A stretch of DNA of 64,000 bases from Mesorhizobium loti R88b (lineage in GTDB: Bacteria > Pseudomonadota > Alphaproteobacteria > Rhizobiales > Rhizobiaceae), in assembly GCF_013170845.1 (NCBI RefSeq), contig NZ_CP033367.1, forward strand, positions 1,240,001-1,304,000, given 5' to 3'. The notes under the pieces are model-generated. The model was not told the DNA's origin. It did no database searches and was given only the letters and a program-made list of their open reading frames with translations. This document shows, piece after piece, positions 43,216 to 52,119 of this stretch (the first letter of the stretch is position 1; every line of letters starts with the position of its first letter). Both the position numbers and the translations under genes were made by a program.

Positions 43216-44164
43216 GAAACTCGATGAACGGCATTTGATCCAGCTGGCGGCGGTCGTGCAGGCAGGCGGTGTCACCGAGGGCGCCGCGCTTGTCGGCCTG
43301 TCACAGCCGGCGGTTTCGCGCACATTGTCGATGCTGGAGAAGCGGCTGGGCGAGCCGCTGTTTCTGAAGGGCCGCCGGCCTTTGCAGCCGACACCGCTCG
43401 GCCGGGCGCTCGCCGATCATGGCCAGGTGATGCTGGCGGCATCACGCAAGGCCTCCGACATCGTCGCCAATTTCAGCCAGGGCCGCTCCGGCGTGGTGCG
43501 GGTCGGCGGCACGCCGTTCTTCATGGACGCGCTGATCTCCGGCATGATCGCCGATTTCCAGAACGCCTATCCGGATGTGCGCGTCGACCAGAGCTATGGC
43601 TATCTGCCGGACCTGCGCGCGGCCATCAATGCCGATCGCATCGACCTCGCCGTCTGTCCGATCGATATCCTGGAAGAGGGGTCAGGGATGGAGTTCCGCG
43701 AAATCCTGCCTGGCCGCAATGTCGTCGCTTGCCGGTCGACACATCCGTTGTTGCTGCGGCGCAAGCTGAAAACCAGCGACCTGCTCGATTATCCCTGGAT
43801 CGCGCCGCCACCTGGCAGCCCGCTGCTGGAGGATTTGCGCAGCCTACTTCTGTCGCTCGGCGCCACGGAGATAAAAATTCGTTATTCCGGGGGCTCGCTG
43901 ACCAGCGCCATCAACTACATGAAGGAAACCGACGCGCTGACCGTGCTGCCACATAGTGTGGTCTTTGCCTTTCGCAGGGACAAGGCGATCACCGCGCTGC
44001 CGCTGGCGATCCCGCATCCCGAGCGGGCATTGGGTCTGCTCAGGCTCGCCGACACGCCGCGGGCGCCGGCTGTCGATGCCTTCGCCAAGCACATCCGCCA
44101 GGGTTTCGACAACCTCAAACACCTGATCAAGCGGCACGAGCAAGCGGTGGTCTGGGGCGCTTAG
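43214..44164 (+). CDS. LysR-family regulator of the aromatic operon
   Basis: A 316-residue LysR-type regulator. Winged helix: LIQLAAVVQAGGVTEGAALV-GLSQPAVSRTLSMLEKRLG (about residues 9-47), then the linker PLQPTPLGRALADHGQVML. The effector domain contains VRVGGTPFFMDALISGMI and the inducer-binding stretch AVCPIDILEEGSGMEF. Divergent orientation from the dioxygenase-maleylacetate-reductase operon is the classic LysR arrangement for aromatic catabolism (inducer probably an aromatic or muconate-like product). An operator overlaps its own start codon, predicting autorepression. It meets the ampR-like gene end to end with a 1-bp gap. Confidence 0.9.
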   Translation: MKLDERHLIQLAAVVQAGGVTEGAALVGLSQPAVSRTLSMLEKRLGEPLFLKGRRPLQPTPLGRALADHGQVMLAASRKASDIVANFSQGRSGVVRVGGTPFFMDALISGMIADFQNAYPDVRVDQSYGYLPDLRAAINADRIDLAVCPIDILEEGSGMEFREILPGRNVVACRSTHPLLLRRKLKTSDLLDYPWIAPPPGSPLLEDLRSLLLSLGATEIKIRYSGGSLTSAINYMKETDALTVLPHSVVFAFRRDKAITALPLAIPHPERALGLLRLADTPRAPAVDAFAKHIRQGFDNLKHLIKRHEQAVVWGA

Positions 44165-44165
44165 C

Positions 44166-45035
44166 CTAGGCAGCCGTCTCTACCTTTAGCCAATCGGCGA
44201 AGGTCGTCATCGCCTGTGAGTTCTGGCGCCTGCGCCGCGCGGACAGCCAGTAGCGGCCGACTTCGACCGTGCTGCTGAAGGGCTGGACCAGCTGGCCGGA
44301 GCCAAGCTCGCGGCTGAACATCGACACCGGCAGCAGCGCCACGCCCGCACCCTGCACGGCGGCGTTGGCCATGGTGACCGAAGAATCGAAGACGATGCCC
44401 TTGATCGGCGGGCAATGGCGCCCGGCCGCCTCGAACCAGCGCAGCCATTCGTCTTCCCGGTAGGAGCAGAGTAGCGTTTCGCGCCCGAGATCCAAGGGGT
44501 CGCGCAGACGCGCGGCGATGTCGGGCGCGCAGGCGGGCGAGAAGGCGCCGGACAGCAGTGGCGTGTTGTCTGTCCCCGGCCAGGAGCCGTCGCCGAAGCG
44601 GATGGCGAAGTCGAGACCGTCGGCAGCCAGATTGACCCGGTTGTTGTTGGTCGAGACGCGCAATTCGATGTCCGGATAGGCCCGGTGGAACATCGGAAGC
44701 CGCGGGATCAGCCAGCCCGAGGCGAAGGTGCCGACGACACCGACGGTGACGATGTCGTGGAAGCGGCCGCCCTCGAAACGATCGAGCGTCACGCCGATCC
44801 TGTTGAAGGCGTCGCTCAGAACCGGCAGCAACGCCTCGCCTTCTTCGCTTAAAGTCAGCCCGTGCGGCAGCCTGCGGAACAGCCGGACGCCAAGCACCTC
44901 TTCAAGGCCCTTGACCTGATGGCTAACGGCGGCCTGGGTGACGCGCAGTTCAAGACCGGCGCCGGTGAAGCTGAGATGCCGGGCGGCGGCCTCGAAAGCG
45001 CGCAAGCCATTCAGCGGGAGGTGCGATCGCTTCAT
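44166..45035 (-). CDS. ampR: AmpR-like LysR regulator of beta-lactamase
   Basis: A 289-residue LysR regulator divergently placed 104 bp from a class A beta-lactamase gene. The N-terminus LPLNGLRAFEAAARHLSFTGAG-LELRVTQAAVSHQVKGLEE closely follows enterobacterial AmpR, as do ELRVSTNNNRVNLAADGLDFAIRFG and VFDSSVTMANAAVQGAGVALLPVSMF. AmpR responds to peptidoglycan fragments and switches the beta-lactamase gene between repression and activation. No clean AmpR palindrome is visible in the shared 104 bp, so the operator is unassigned. Confidence 0.92.
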   Translation of the reverse strand: MKRSHLPLNGLRAFEAAARHLSFTGAGLELRVTQAAVSHQVKGLEEVLGVRLFRRLPHGLTLSEEGEALLPVLSDAFNRIGVTLDRFEGGRFHDIVTVGVVGTFASGWLIPRLPMFHRAYPDIELRVSTNNNRVNLAADGLDFAIRFGDGSWPGTDNTPLLSGAFSPACAPDIAARLRDPLDLGRETLLCSYREDEWLRWFEAAGRHCPPIKGIVFDSSVTMANAAVQGAGVALLPVSMFSRELGSGQLVQPFSSTVEVGRYWLSARRRRQNSQAMTTFADWLKVETAA

Positions 45036-45139
45036 GGGTCCAGCCCTAGTTTTTCTTATGACGGAGGCGACGTTTACTCGTTTGCGGCGGCATAGGATTG
45101 GGTCCAGTCCTGCGGCGCGGGGCAAGAGAGAGTGTGGAC

Positions 45140-46033
45140 ATGACAAGCAGACGCAGTTTCATTGGTGGTCTCGCGGTGGTTTTGACGGCCCCCAGCACGT
45201 TGAGCGCGATGGCGAAGGCGGCAACAAGCCTGACAAAATTTGATGGGCTGACGCCGAAAATAAGGCGGCTTGAGGCGAAAAGCGGCGGCCGGCTTGGCGT
45301 GGCCTGCCGGATCGCCGGAACGACTGCGCAATTCGGCTATCGCGAGAATGAGCTGTTTCCGATGTGCAGCACCTTCAAGACACTTGCCGCGGCACTCATC
45401 CTGCACCGCGTCGAAGGCGGCATCGAACAGCTCGACCGCAGCATCAAGGTTCCGCATAACGCCGTTGTTGCGAGTTCGCCAACGACCAAGAACCACGCCG
45501 GCGGCGAGATGACGGTGGCGCAGCTTTGCGAGGCTGCGGTAACCGTCAGCGACAATGGGGCCGCCAATCTGCTGCTGGACTCCTTTGGCGGACCGGCGCA
45601 ACTGACCGCCTATCTGCGCTCGATCGGCGACAAGGTGACCAGGCTCGACCGCATCGAGCCGGAGCTGAACGAATCCGTGCCGAGCGACCCGCGCGATACG
45701 ACCTCGCCGTTGGCCATGATCGACGACTATGAGCGCCTCGCTCTCGGCGACAGCCTCTCGCAAAAGAGCCGGGCACAGCTTGTCGAATGGCTGGTGGCCA
45801 ACAAGACCGGCGACGACCGTATCCGGACAGGACTGCCGAAAGGCTGGAAATGCGGCGACAAGACCGGCACGGGTGACCGTGGCAGCACCAATGACGCGGC
45901 CGTCATCTGGCCGGCGTCGGGCAATCCGATTCTGATGTCGGTCTATCTGACGGGCACAAAACAGAGCCTCGCCAGGCGCAATGCGGTGATAGCCTCGGTC
46001 TCACGGGCTTTGGTCGAAGCGATCGAAGCGTAG
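45140..46033 (+). CDS. bla: Class A beta-lactamase
   Basis: A serine beta-lactamase, 297 residues. N-terminal twin-arginine-like signal (MTSRRSFIGGLAVVLTAPS, cleavage near AMAKA). Catalytic motifs are complete: S77-TFK-K80 (SxxK), S137-D138-N139, the Glu-xx-Leu-Asn omega-loop motif E173-PELN, and KCGDKTGTGDRG with the KTG triad. It confers penicillin or cephalosporin hydrolysis; the spectrum cannot be read. ATG 45140 is chosen because the signal peptide begins there; in-frame codons 14 residues upstream give nothing recognisable. The divergent ampR gene predicts induction by cell-wall fragments. Confidence 0.94.
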   Translation: MTSRRSFIGGLAVVLTAPSTLSAMAKAATSLTKFDGLTPKIRRLEAKSGGRLGVACRIAGTTAQFGYRENELFPMCSTFKTLAAALILHRVEGGIEQLDRSIKVPHNAVVASSPTTKNHAGGEMTVAQLCEAAVTVSDNGAANLLLDSFGGPAQLTAYLRSIGDKVTRLDRIEPELNESVPSDPRDTTSPLAMIDDYERLALGDSLSQKSRAQLVEWLVANKTGDDRIRTGLPKGWKCGDKTGTGDRGSTNDAAVIWPASGNPILMSVYLTGTKQSLARRNAVIASVSRALVEAIEA

Positions 46034-46053
46034 GTCGTATCGGCGTGGAGTTT

Positions 46054-46078
46054 GTCGCGTCATCGTCGAGGACGCGAC
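46054..46078. terminator. Convergent inverted repeat between bla and atzF
   Basis: GTCGCGTC (46054-46061) and GACGCGAC (46071-46078) are perfect inverted copies with a 9-nt loop in the 63-bp gap between the convergent bla and atzF genes. It suits a bidirectional terminator, although no T-run follows on either strand. Confidence 0.5.
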
Positions 46079-46096
46079 GGCTCCCGGGGCGCCCGA

Positions 46097-47929
46097 TCAG
46101 CCGCTCGGGACGCTCTCCAGACGGCGCTCCGGTTCGCGAGAATTGGCGATAAAGCTGCGCCAGCCGCCATGGACCGAGATGTCCGTTGCCGCCAACAGGC
46201 CGGCTGTCTCGGCCAGGAAGCCTTTTGCCGAAGTGCCGTCGTCGAGTTCGATCGTGCCAATGCCAAGCGGAGCCGGGATGGCGGCGACGAAGCGTCCGAA
46301 GGCGTCCGGGTCGAGCCGCCAGACCTCGACATCGATCTGCGTGCCGTTGCCGGCGACGCGCACGAGGCCAGGCTTGGGCACGGTTTGCCCGGCAAGTGCA
46401 TAGAGCCGATAGGCAGCCGTTGTCTTCGCGCTCCTCGAGAACCGGGCTCCAAGCTCCCGCAATTGGCCATTGAGCGGCATGCCCGAAAGATGCGCGCCGA
46501 CAACCACCAGATCGATCATCGCGTCCGGCGTGCATTCGGCGAGCGGCGGGCTACCCGACTGCGCCCAGCCGGTCGCGCCAAGCGACAGGCCACACGCGGC
46601 ATGGATGTCACGGGCCAGTGCGGCCGTAAGCCAATCCTTGCCCGCCATGGCCAGCAACGTCACGCTCATTGGCAACCCGTCGTCACGCTTGCCAGTCGGA
46701 ACGGCGATCCCGCACATGTCGAGCAGATTGACGAAATTGGTGTAGGTGCCAAGCCGGCTGTTGGTGGTGATCGGGTCGGCGAGCACGGCGTCCAGCGCAT
46801 AATGCGTCGGCGCGGTCGGCACGCAGAACAGGTCGACCGAAGCGATGACCGGCGCGAGCTTTGCCTTGTAGGCCTGCAGCGCATAAAGCCCCTTGAAGGC
46901 GTCGGCCGCGGACAGATTGCGCGCGCCACCGATGATCTTGCGCGTCACCGGATGCATGGCCGCCTCGTTGGCGTCCATGAAGTCGCGGATCGCCGCGTAG
47001 CGTTCAGCCACCCAGGCGCCCTCGTAGAGGAGGTTGGCGGTGGCGTAGAAATCGCCGAACGGGATTTCGACCAGCCGGCAGCCGAGCTTTTCCAGCATCA
47101 CAAGAGCAGCCTCGAAGCCCGCCTGCATCGAAGCGTCGCCGAAGAATTTGAGGGCTGCCTTTGCCGGCACGCCGACGCTCAGCACTGGCGGACGTGCGGC
47201 AAGCGCCGGCACCTTGACCGCGCGAGAATAGGCGTCGGCCGTGTCCTTGGCCGCCGCGACGCCGAACACCGCATAGGCGTCGTCGACGGTCAGCGCGAAC
47301 ACCGAGATGCAGTCGAGCGTGCGGCAGGCCGGCACGACGCCGGCGGCCGACAGCGCGCCGACGGTCGGCTTCAGCCCGACGATGTTGTTGAGGCCGGCGG
47401 GTATGCGGCCGGAGCCGGCCGTGTCGGTGCCGAGCGCGAAGGAAACGATGCCGCGCGCCGTCGCCACGGCGGATCCCGACGAGGAGCCGCCCGGCACCAG
47501 GTTGGCGTCGACAGCGTTCCTTGGGATCGGGTACGGCGTGCGCACGCCGACAAGGCCGGTAGCGAACTGGTCGAGATTGGTCTTGCCCACCACCAGCGCG
47601 CCGGCCGACTTCAGCCGGGCCACCACGGTGGCGTCCGCATCGGGCGTATAGGCATATTCGGCACAGGCGGCGGTGGTCGGCATGCCGGCAACGTCGATGT
47701 TGTCCTTGACCGCGAACGGCACGCCCCATAGCGGCTTGCCCACCGGATCGAACGGTCCGAGCGTTTGCGCCTGCGCCAGCATGTCCGCTCTGCCGGGCAG
47801 ATGAATGAAGATGCCGGGATCCGCCGCCGCCGCGATGCGCTCATGCACGGCATCGATCATGGCGGCGACCGTGACACCGCTGGCATAGGCCGCGTGCAGA
47901 CTGCCGATATCGAAGCGGATCTCGCTCAT
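46097..47929 (-). CDS. atzF: Allophanate hydrolase AtzF
   Basis: Amidase-signature enzyme that hydrolyses allophanate to two ammonia and CO2, the last step of biuret, cyanurate and urea-carboxylase pathways; 610 residues. The catalytic triad region is complete: K75 in FAVKDNIDVAG, the cis-Ser region GGSSSGSAVATARG (149-151), and the nucleophile S173 in DTAGSGRIPA. The amidase domain runs to about residue 450 and the C-terminal domain typical of AtzF follows (ALAGQTVPKPGLVRVAGNGTQ, ELDDGTSAKGF). It overlaps the cupin gene by 4 bp (ATGA). There is no urea carboxylase nearby. Confidence 0.94.
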   Translation of the reverse strand: MSEIRFDIGSLHAAYASGVTVAAMIDAVHERIAAAADPGIFIHLPGRADMLAQAQTLGPFDPVGKPLWGVPFAVKDNIDVAGMPTTAACAEYAYTPDADATVVARLKSAGALVVGKTNLDQFATGLVGVRTPYPIPRNAVDANLVPGGSSSGSAVATARGIVSFALGTDTAGSGRIPAGLNNIVGLKPTVGALSAAGVVPACRTLDCISVFALTVDDAYAVFGVAAAKDTADAYSRAVKVPALAARPPVLSVGVPAKAALKFFGDASMQAGFEAALVMLEKLGCRLVEIPFGDFYATANLLYEGAWVAERYAAIRDFMDANEAAMHPVTRKIIGGARNLSAADAFKGLYALQAYKAKLAPVIASVDLFCVPTAPTHYALDAVLADPITTNSRLGTYTNFVNLLDMCGIAVPTGKRDDGLPMSVTLLAMAGKDWLTAALARDIHAACGLSLGATGWAQSGSPPLAECTPDAMIDLVVVGAHLSGMPLNGQLRELGARFSRSAKTTAAYRLYALAGQTVPKPGLVRVAGNGTQIDVEVWRLDPDAFGRFVAAIPAPLGIGTIELDDGTSAKGFLAETAGLLAATDISVHGGWRSFIANSREPERRLESVPSG

Positions 47930-48276
47930 GTGGCCTCTCCCAGAATGATCACCGGCAGGTCCCACTGGATCAGCACGACGCAGCCGTCCTTCGTCCACAC
48001 CGAATGCTCGGTGCCCACCGGGTTCAGGATAACGCTGCCGGTGGGATAACAGCCATTCTCGTCGCTCTGCGTGCCCTCGAGCACGACGATGGTTTCCAGC
48101 CCGACATGGCGATGACGTGGCACGCCGGCGCCCGGCCGGTAGTCGAGGATCGCCACCGACGGCTCGACCGGTCCGCCCTTGAGCAGCCAGTGCACGGTGA
48201 TGCCCTCGCGAAAAGGCTCGAACGCCAGGTCGCGCCAACCGCCATCGACGAGGCCGGCAAAACTCAGATTAGCCAT
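47926..48276 (-). CDS. Cupin domain protein of the ureide operon
   Basis: A 116-residue single-domain cupin. Metal-site motifs: PRHRHVGLETIVVLEGTQSDENG (HxH...E) and NPVGTEHSVWTKDGCVVLI (final His). The layout resembles ChrR-type cupins. Possible roles include a small accessory enzyme or metal-bound sensor for the ureide pathway; the reaction is unknown. ATG 48276 is preferred to a TTG two codons earlier. It overlaps the hydrolase at 48269 by 8 bp and atzF by 4 bp, so it is translationally coupled on both sides. Confidence 0.85.
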   Translation of the reverse strand: MANLSFAGLVDGGWRDLAFEPFREGITVHWLLKGGPVEPSVAILDYRPGAGVPRHRHVGLETIVVLEGTQSDENGCYPTGSVILNPVGTEHSVWTKDGCVVLIQWDLPVIILGEAT

Positions 48277-48937
48277 GGGCAAGTCCCTGCAGCACCTGGT
48301 CGGTCGTCGCCGTCCAGCCGACGATGGCGCCCTGGGCGCGGATCATGGCGATGGCCGCTGCCTTGAACTCAGGGAAATAGCTTTCCGTCGCGTCTTCAGC
48401 GAGCAGACATTCATAGCCGCGATCATTGGCCTCGCGCATCGTCGTTTGCACGCAGACTTCGGTGGTGACTCCGGCGAAAACCAGTTGCTGCGCGCCGAGC
48501 CGCTTGAGCTCATCACCAAAGCTCGTTGCATAGAAGGCTCCCTTGCCGGGTTTCTCGATGACGATTTCGCCAGGCAGCGGCTTGAGCTCGTCGAGGATTG
48601 CCGTACCCGGCTCGCCGACGATCAGCACGCGGCCCATCGGCCCGACATCGCCGATGCGGATCGATGGATTGCCGCGATTGCGCTTGGCCGGCGGCAGGTC
48701 GGAAAGGTCGGCCTTGTGGCACTCCATCGTATGGATGACCGGCAGGCCGGCGGCACGGAAGCCCTCGATCAATTTCTTCACCGTCGGCACGATGGCGGTG
48801 ATCCGGCTGACGTCATTGCCGAGGCTGGCGCCGAAACCGCCGGGCTCGGCAAAGTCGCGCTGCATGTCGATGACGACCAGCGCCATGGACTGCGGTTTGA
48901 ACGAGAAGGCAAATGGCTGCGCATCGATTTCAGCCAT
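48269..48937 (-). CDS. Isochorismatase-fold cysteine hydrolase, second of two in the operon
   Basis: A 222-residue cysteine hydrolase of the isochorismatase-like fold. The catalytic triad pattern D24 (LVVIDMQRDF), K129 (IEKPGKGAF) and C162 (GVTTEVCVQTT) matches that of BiuH, and K-to-C spacing is identical (33 residues). It differs in the substrate loops (HKADLSDLPPAKRNRGNPS in place of [19 protein letters not shown]). It could hydrolyse a biuret relative such as triuret, or another ureide-type amide; it is not a true isochorismatase by context. Its ATG overlaps the ABC ATPase stop as TGATG. Confidence 0.85.
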   Translation of the reverse strand: MAEIDAQPFAFSFKPQSMALVVIDMQRDFAEPGGFGASLGNDVSRITAIVPTVKKLIEGFRAAGLPVIHTMECHKADLSDLPPAKRNRGNPSIRIGDVGPMGRVLIVGEPGTAILDELKPLPGEIVIEKPGKGAFYATSFGDELKRLGAQQLVFAGVTTEVCVQTTMREANDRGYECLLAEDATESYFPEFKAAAIAMIRAQGAIVGWTATTDQVLQGLAHG

Positions 48938-50466
48938 CAGTGATGTCCCGCCATATGCTCGCCGATGGTCTGCACGCTCGCCTGCGCGATCGGCGTCTCA
49001 TAGACCAGCGCGCCGTCCGACATGACCAAGATGCGGTCCGACAGTTCCAGCAGTTCGTCGAGGTCTTCCGACATCAAAAGCACGGCTGCCCCGGCATTGC
49101 GCGCCTTCATGATGCGGGCGCGGATTTCGGCCACCGCCGAGAAGTCGAGGCCGAAGCAGGGATTGGAGACGATCAGCAGGTCGACCTCGCCGGTCAGTTC
49201 GCGAGCCAGCACCGCGCGCTGCACATTGCCGCCCGACAGCGAGGCGATGGGCGAGGACAGCGAGGCGGTCTTGACCTTGAACTGCTCGACCAGTCTGGCG
49301 CTGAAGGCGCGGATAGCACCGGTGCTGATCCAGCTGACCGGTTTGCCGTTGCCGTCGATGTCGAAGGTACGGAAAGAGATGTTCTCGGCCACCGTCATTT
49401 TCGGCGCGCAGGCATTCTTCAGCGGCTCCTCGGGAATGAGCCGTACGTGGAGCGCGCGCGCCTCGGCGCGCGTCGCGGCGTAGGCCGAACCACGCACCAG
49501 CACCTCGCCGGCGTCGCGCGGACGCTGGCCGGCCAGCACTTCCAGAAACTCCTTCTGGCCGTTGCCGGAAATGCCGGCGATGCCGACGATCTCGCCCGAA
49601 CGCACGCCGAGATCCTCGATGCGGATCGACTTCAGCCCGGTGCGGTCGGGCGCCTTCAGCGATTTGACCTTGAGCACGATCTCGGCGTCCGGTTTCGGCG
49701 CCGCACGGCTGTCGAGGGCGGCGATCGGCTGGTCGCCGATCATCATTGCCGCCATCGCCTTGTGGTCGAGATCGGCGACGCGGCCGGTTCCCGTGAGTTT
49801 GCCCTTGCGCAAAACGCTGACATCGTCGGCGAAGGCCGTGACCTCATGGAACTTGTGCGAGATCATCAGCACGGTCAGGTCGCCGGCCTTGGTCATGTCG
49901 CGCACCAGCCCCAGCACCTCCTGCGCCTCGCCGGGCGTGAGGACCGAGGTCGGTTCATCCAGCACCAGGAAGGAGCGGCCGAGATAGAGTTGCTTGATGA
50001 TTTCGAGCTTCTGCTTCTCACCGGCGGCGAGTTCCGCCACCTTGACATCGAGCGGCAGCTTGAACGGCATGCGCTCCATGAACACGCAGAGATCGCCACG
50101 CTCCTTGTGCCAGTCGATGATGCCGGGAACCTTCTCGCGCGAGATGACGAGGTTCTCGGCACCCGTCAGCGAGGGCACCAGCGTAAAATGCTGATAGACC
50201 ATGCCGAGTCCGAGCGCCGAGGCGTCGCGCGGACTGGCGATCTTGACCTCGCGGCCATCGACCAGCATGTCGCCTGATGTCGGGTGATAAAAACCCATCA
50301 TGCATTTGACCAGCGTCGACTTGCCGGCGCCATTCTCGCCGAGCAGCGCATGGAACGAGCCCGCTGGCACCTTCACCGAGACTGCGTCCAGCGCCGTGAA
50401 GCCGCCGAAGCGCATGGTCATGCCGATGGTCTCGGCGCCGACGGCTTTTCTGACGCTGTCGCTCAT
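48937..50466 (-). CDS. Duplex ABC ATPase of BMP/nucleoside-type transporter
   Basis: A 509-residue ATPase of the YufO/NupO group with two nucleotide-binding halves. First half: Walker A GENGAGKST, AAGEKQKLEIIKQLYLG as signature variant, Walker B LVLDEPTSVLTPGEAQ. The second half is degenerate (GISGNGQKEFLE in place of Walker A) with the signature LSGGNVQRAVLARELTG. It works with the two permeases and the BMP-family binding protein upstream. The one-base overlap with the downstream hydrolase gene couples transport and catabolism. Substrate is probably a ureide (inference). Confidence 0.93.
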   Translation of the reverse strand: MSDSVRKAVGAETIGMTMRFGGFTALDAVSVKVPAGSFHALLGENGAGKSTLVKCMMGFYHPTSGDMLVDGREVKIASPRDASALGLGMVYQHFTLVPSLTGAENLVISREKVPGIIDWHKERGDLCVFMERMPFKLPLDVKVAELAAGEKQKLEIIKQLYLGRSFLVLDEPTSVLTPGEAQEVLGLVRDMTKAGDLTVLMISHKFHEVTAFADDVSVLRKGKLTGTGRVADLDHKAMAAMMIGDQPIAALDSRAAPKPDAEIVLKVKSLKAPDRTGLKSIRIEDLGVRSGEIVGIAGISGNGQKEFLEVLAGQRPRDAGEVLVRGSAYAATRAEARALHVRLIPEEPLKNACAPKMTVAENISFRTFDIDGNGKPVSWISTGAIRAFSARLVEQFKVKTASLSSPIASLSGGNVQRAVLARELTGEVDLLIVSNPCFGLDFSAVAEIRARIMKARNAGAAVLLMSEDLDELLELSDRILVMSDGALVYETPIAQASVQTIGEHMAGHH

Positions 50467-50476
50467 CGCGGCCTCC

Positions 50477-51196
50477 TCATGGCAACTGAGCCACGAGCGC
50501 CGTCGAATTCGACACCGTGCCGAAAACGCCGCCTTGCATCTTGATCATCTTGATCGCCGCCATATGGTTGCCGTAATCGGTCGCGCCGCAGCAGTCCTCC
50601 AGCATCATGCACTCATAACCGCGATCGTTGGCCTCGCGCATGGTGGTGTGCACGCAGACATCCGTGGTGATGCCGGTCAGCACGATGTTCTGGATGCCGC
50701 GCTGGTTGAGGATCAGTTCCAGGTCGGTGGCGCAGAACGAGCCCTTGCCAGGCTTGTCGATGATCGGCTCGCCCTCGATCGGGTAGAGGTCGGGAATGAT
50801 GTCCCAGCCGGGCTCGCCACGCACCAGGATGCGCCCGCACGGACCGGGATCGCCGATGCCGGCATTGATGCGGCGCGAGCGCCAGCGCTTGTTGGCCGGC
50901 AGGTCGGCGAGATCGGGCCGATGCCCCTCGCGCGTGTGGATGATGGTGTAGCCCTTGGCCCGCATCACTGAGAGCACCGCCTTGATCGGTTCGATCGGCG
51001 CGCGCACCAGCGACAGATCGTAACCCATATGGTCGACATAGCCGCCCGGCCCGCAGAAATCGGTCTGCATGTCGATGATGATCAGCGCCGTGTTGTCGGG
51101 TCTGAGGTCACCATTGTAGGGCCACGGATAGGGCTCGGCGTCGATCGTGTGCTGGGTGAATTCGGCTCTGGCGTTCACGGGCAAAACTCCAGTCAT
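50477..51196 (-). CDS. biuH: Biuret hydrolase BiuH
   Basis: Cysteine hydrolase converting biuret to allophanate and ammonia; 239 residues. Catalytic residues are D42 (IIIDMQTDF), K148 ([12 protein letters not shown]) and C181 ([11 protein letters not shown]), each exactly six positions higher than the D36/K142/C175 I recall for Rhizobium leguminosarum BiuH. The [20 protein letters not shown] start, [17 protein letters not shown] and [15 protein letters not shown] also agree with that enzyme as I remember it. ATG 51196 overlaps the permease stop as ATGA. AtzF, two genes downstream, takes the product onward. Confidence 0.92.
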   Translation of the reverse strand: MTGVLPVNARAEFTQHTIDAEPYPWPYNGDLRPDNTALIIIDMQTDFCGPGGYVDHMGYDLSLVRAPIEPIKAVLSVMRAKGYTIIHTREGHRPDLADLPANKRWRSRRINAGIGDPGPCGRILVRGEPGWDIIPDLYPIEGEPIIDKPGKGSFCATDLELILNQRGIQNIVLTGITTDVCVHTTMREANDRGYECMMLEDCCGATDYGNHMAAIKMIKMQGGVFGTVSNSTALVAQLP

Positions 51197-52119
51197 TTGG
51201 TGATCGACAATTCGCCCGGCGCGCCGGCAAGCGAGCGCGTCGGCGACGAGGTGGCGATCATGATGATGAGGGTGAGGATGTAGGGCGCGGCGTAGAACAG
51301 ATAGTAGCCTTGCGTGACGCCAACCGATTGCAGCGCCGGCCCGAGCGCGCCCGCTCCGCCGAACAGCAGCGCAGCGGCAAAGCATCCGAGCGGATTCCAG
51401 CGCGCGAAGATGACCAGCGCCACCGCCATCAGGCCCTGTCCCGACGAGATGCGTTCGGTCCAACTGCCGGGATAGTAGAGCGACAGATAGGCGCCGCCGA
51501 TGCCGGCCAGCGCACCGCCGACGCCGGTGGCGAGCAGCCGCACCGTATCGGGGTTGAGGCCCATGGCGCGCGCCGCGTCCGAACTGTCACCAACGACGCG
51601 CACGATCAGCCCGGCACGCGTGTTGCGGAAGGCCCACCACAGGATGACCGACAGCACCGCGCCGATCAGGAACAGCACGTTGACGTCGAGCGCCGCCTGC
51701 ACCTGCGGGATATCGGACCAGCCGCCGAACGGAATGGCCGGCAGGTTGGGCGCCTTTGGCTTGATGAACGGCTTGCCGAAGAAGAAGGCGAGGCCCGAGC
51801 CGAACAGCATCAGCGCGATGCCGATGGCGATGTCGTTGACCCCACGGAATTTGCAGATCCAGCCATGGAACAGGCCGAAGCACAGGCCGGCGAAGGCCGC
51901 GGCGAGCAGGCCGAGCCAGGGCGAGTTGGTCATTACCGCCACTCCATAGGCGGTCATGGCGCCGAAGACGAGCGTGCCTTCCAGCCCCAGATTGATGCGG
52001 CCGGACCGCTCGGTGATCGCTTCGCCCAGCGAGACGAAGATGAAGGGCGTCGACACGCGGATGGCGCCGCCCAGAATGGCCAGCGGCACGCCCCAGAGGC
52101 CGATCTCTGTCGCATCCAT
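51193..52119 (-). CDS. BMP/nucleoside-type ABC permease 2
   Basis: A 308-residue permease of the YufQ/NupQ type. It has about 8-9 helices, the start [30 protein letters not shown] with the family GRINLGLEG motif, and the cytoplasmic loop [38 protein letters not shown] is the coupling-helix region. The final helices end in [14 protein letters not shown] 52119 shares TGATG with the preceding permease's stop. Earlier in-frame codons lie inside permease 1. Confidence 0.92.
   Translation of the reverse strand: MDATEIGLWGVPLAILGGAIRVSTPFIFVSLGEAITERSGRINLGLEGTLVFGAMTAYGVAVMTNSPWLGLLAAAFAGLCFGLFHGWICKFRGVNDIAIGIALMLFGSGLAFFFGKPFIKPKAPNLPAIPFGGWSDIPQVQAALDVNVLFLIGAVLSVILWWAFRNTRAGLIVRVVGDSSDAARAMGLNPDTVRLLATGVGGALAGIGGAYLSLYYPGSWTERISSGQGLMAVALVIFARWNPLGCFAAALLFGGAGALGPALQSVGVTQGYYLFYAAPYILTLIIMIATSSPTRSLAGAPGELSITK

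Noticed and set aside
45036..45139. Clear AmpR operator in the ampR/bla gap
   Set aside because: I could find no convincing T-N11-A palindrome, so no site is annotated although one is expected.
46052..47731. 559-codon frame antisense to atzF
   Set aside because: GC-skew shadow; the amidase catalytic residues are on the minus strand.
50477..51196. True isochorismatase or nicotinamidase function
   Set aside because: The fold is shared, but the substrate-loop residues match biuret hydrolase and the operon contains AtzF with no siderophore or NAD genes.
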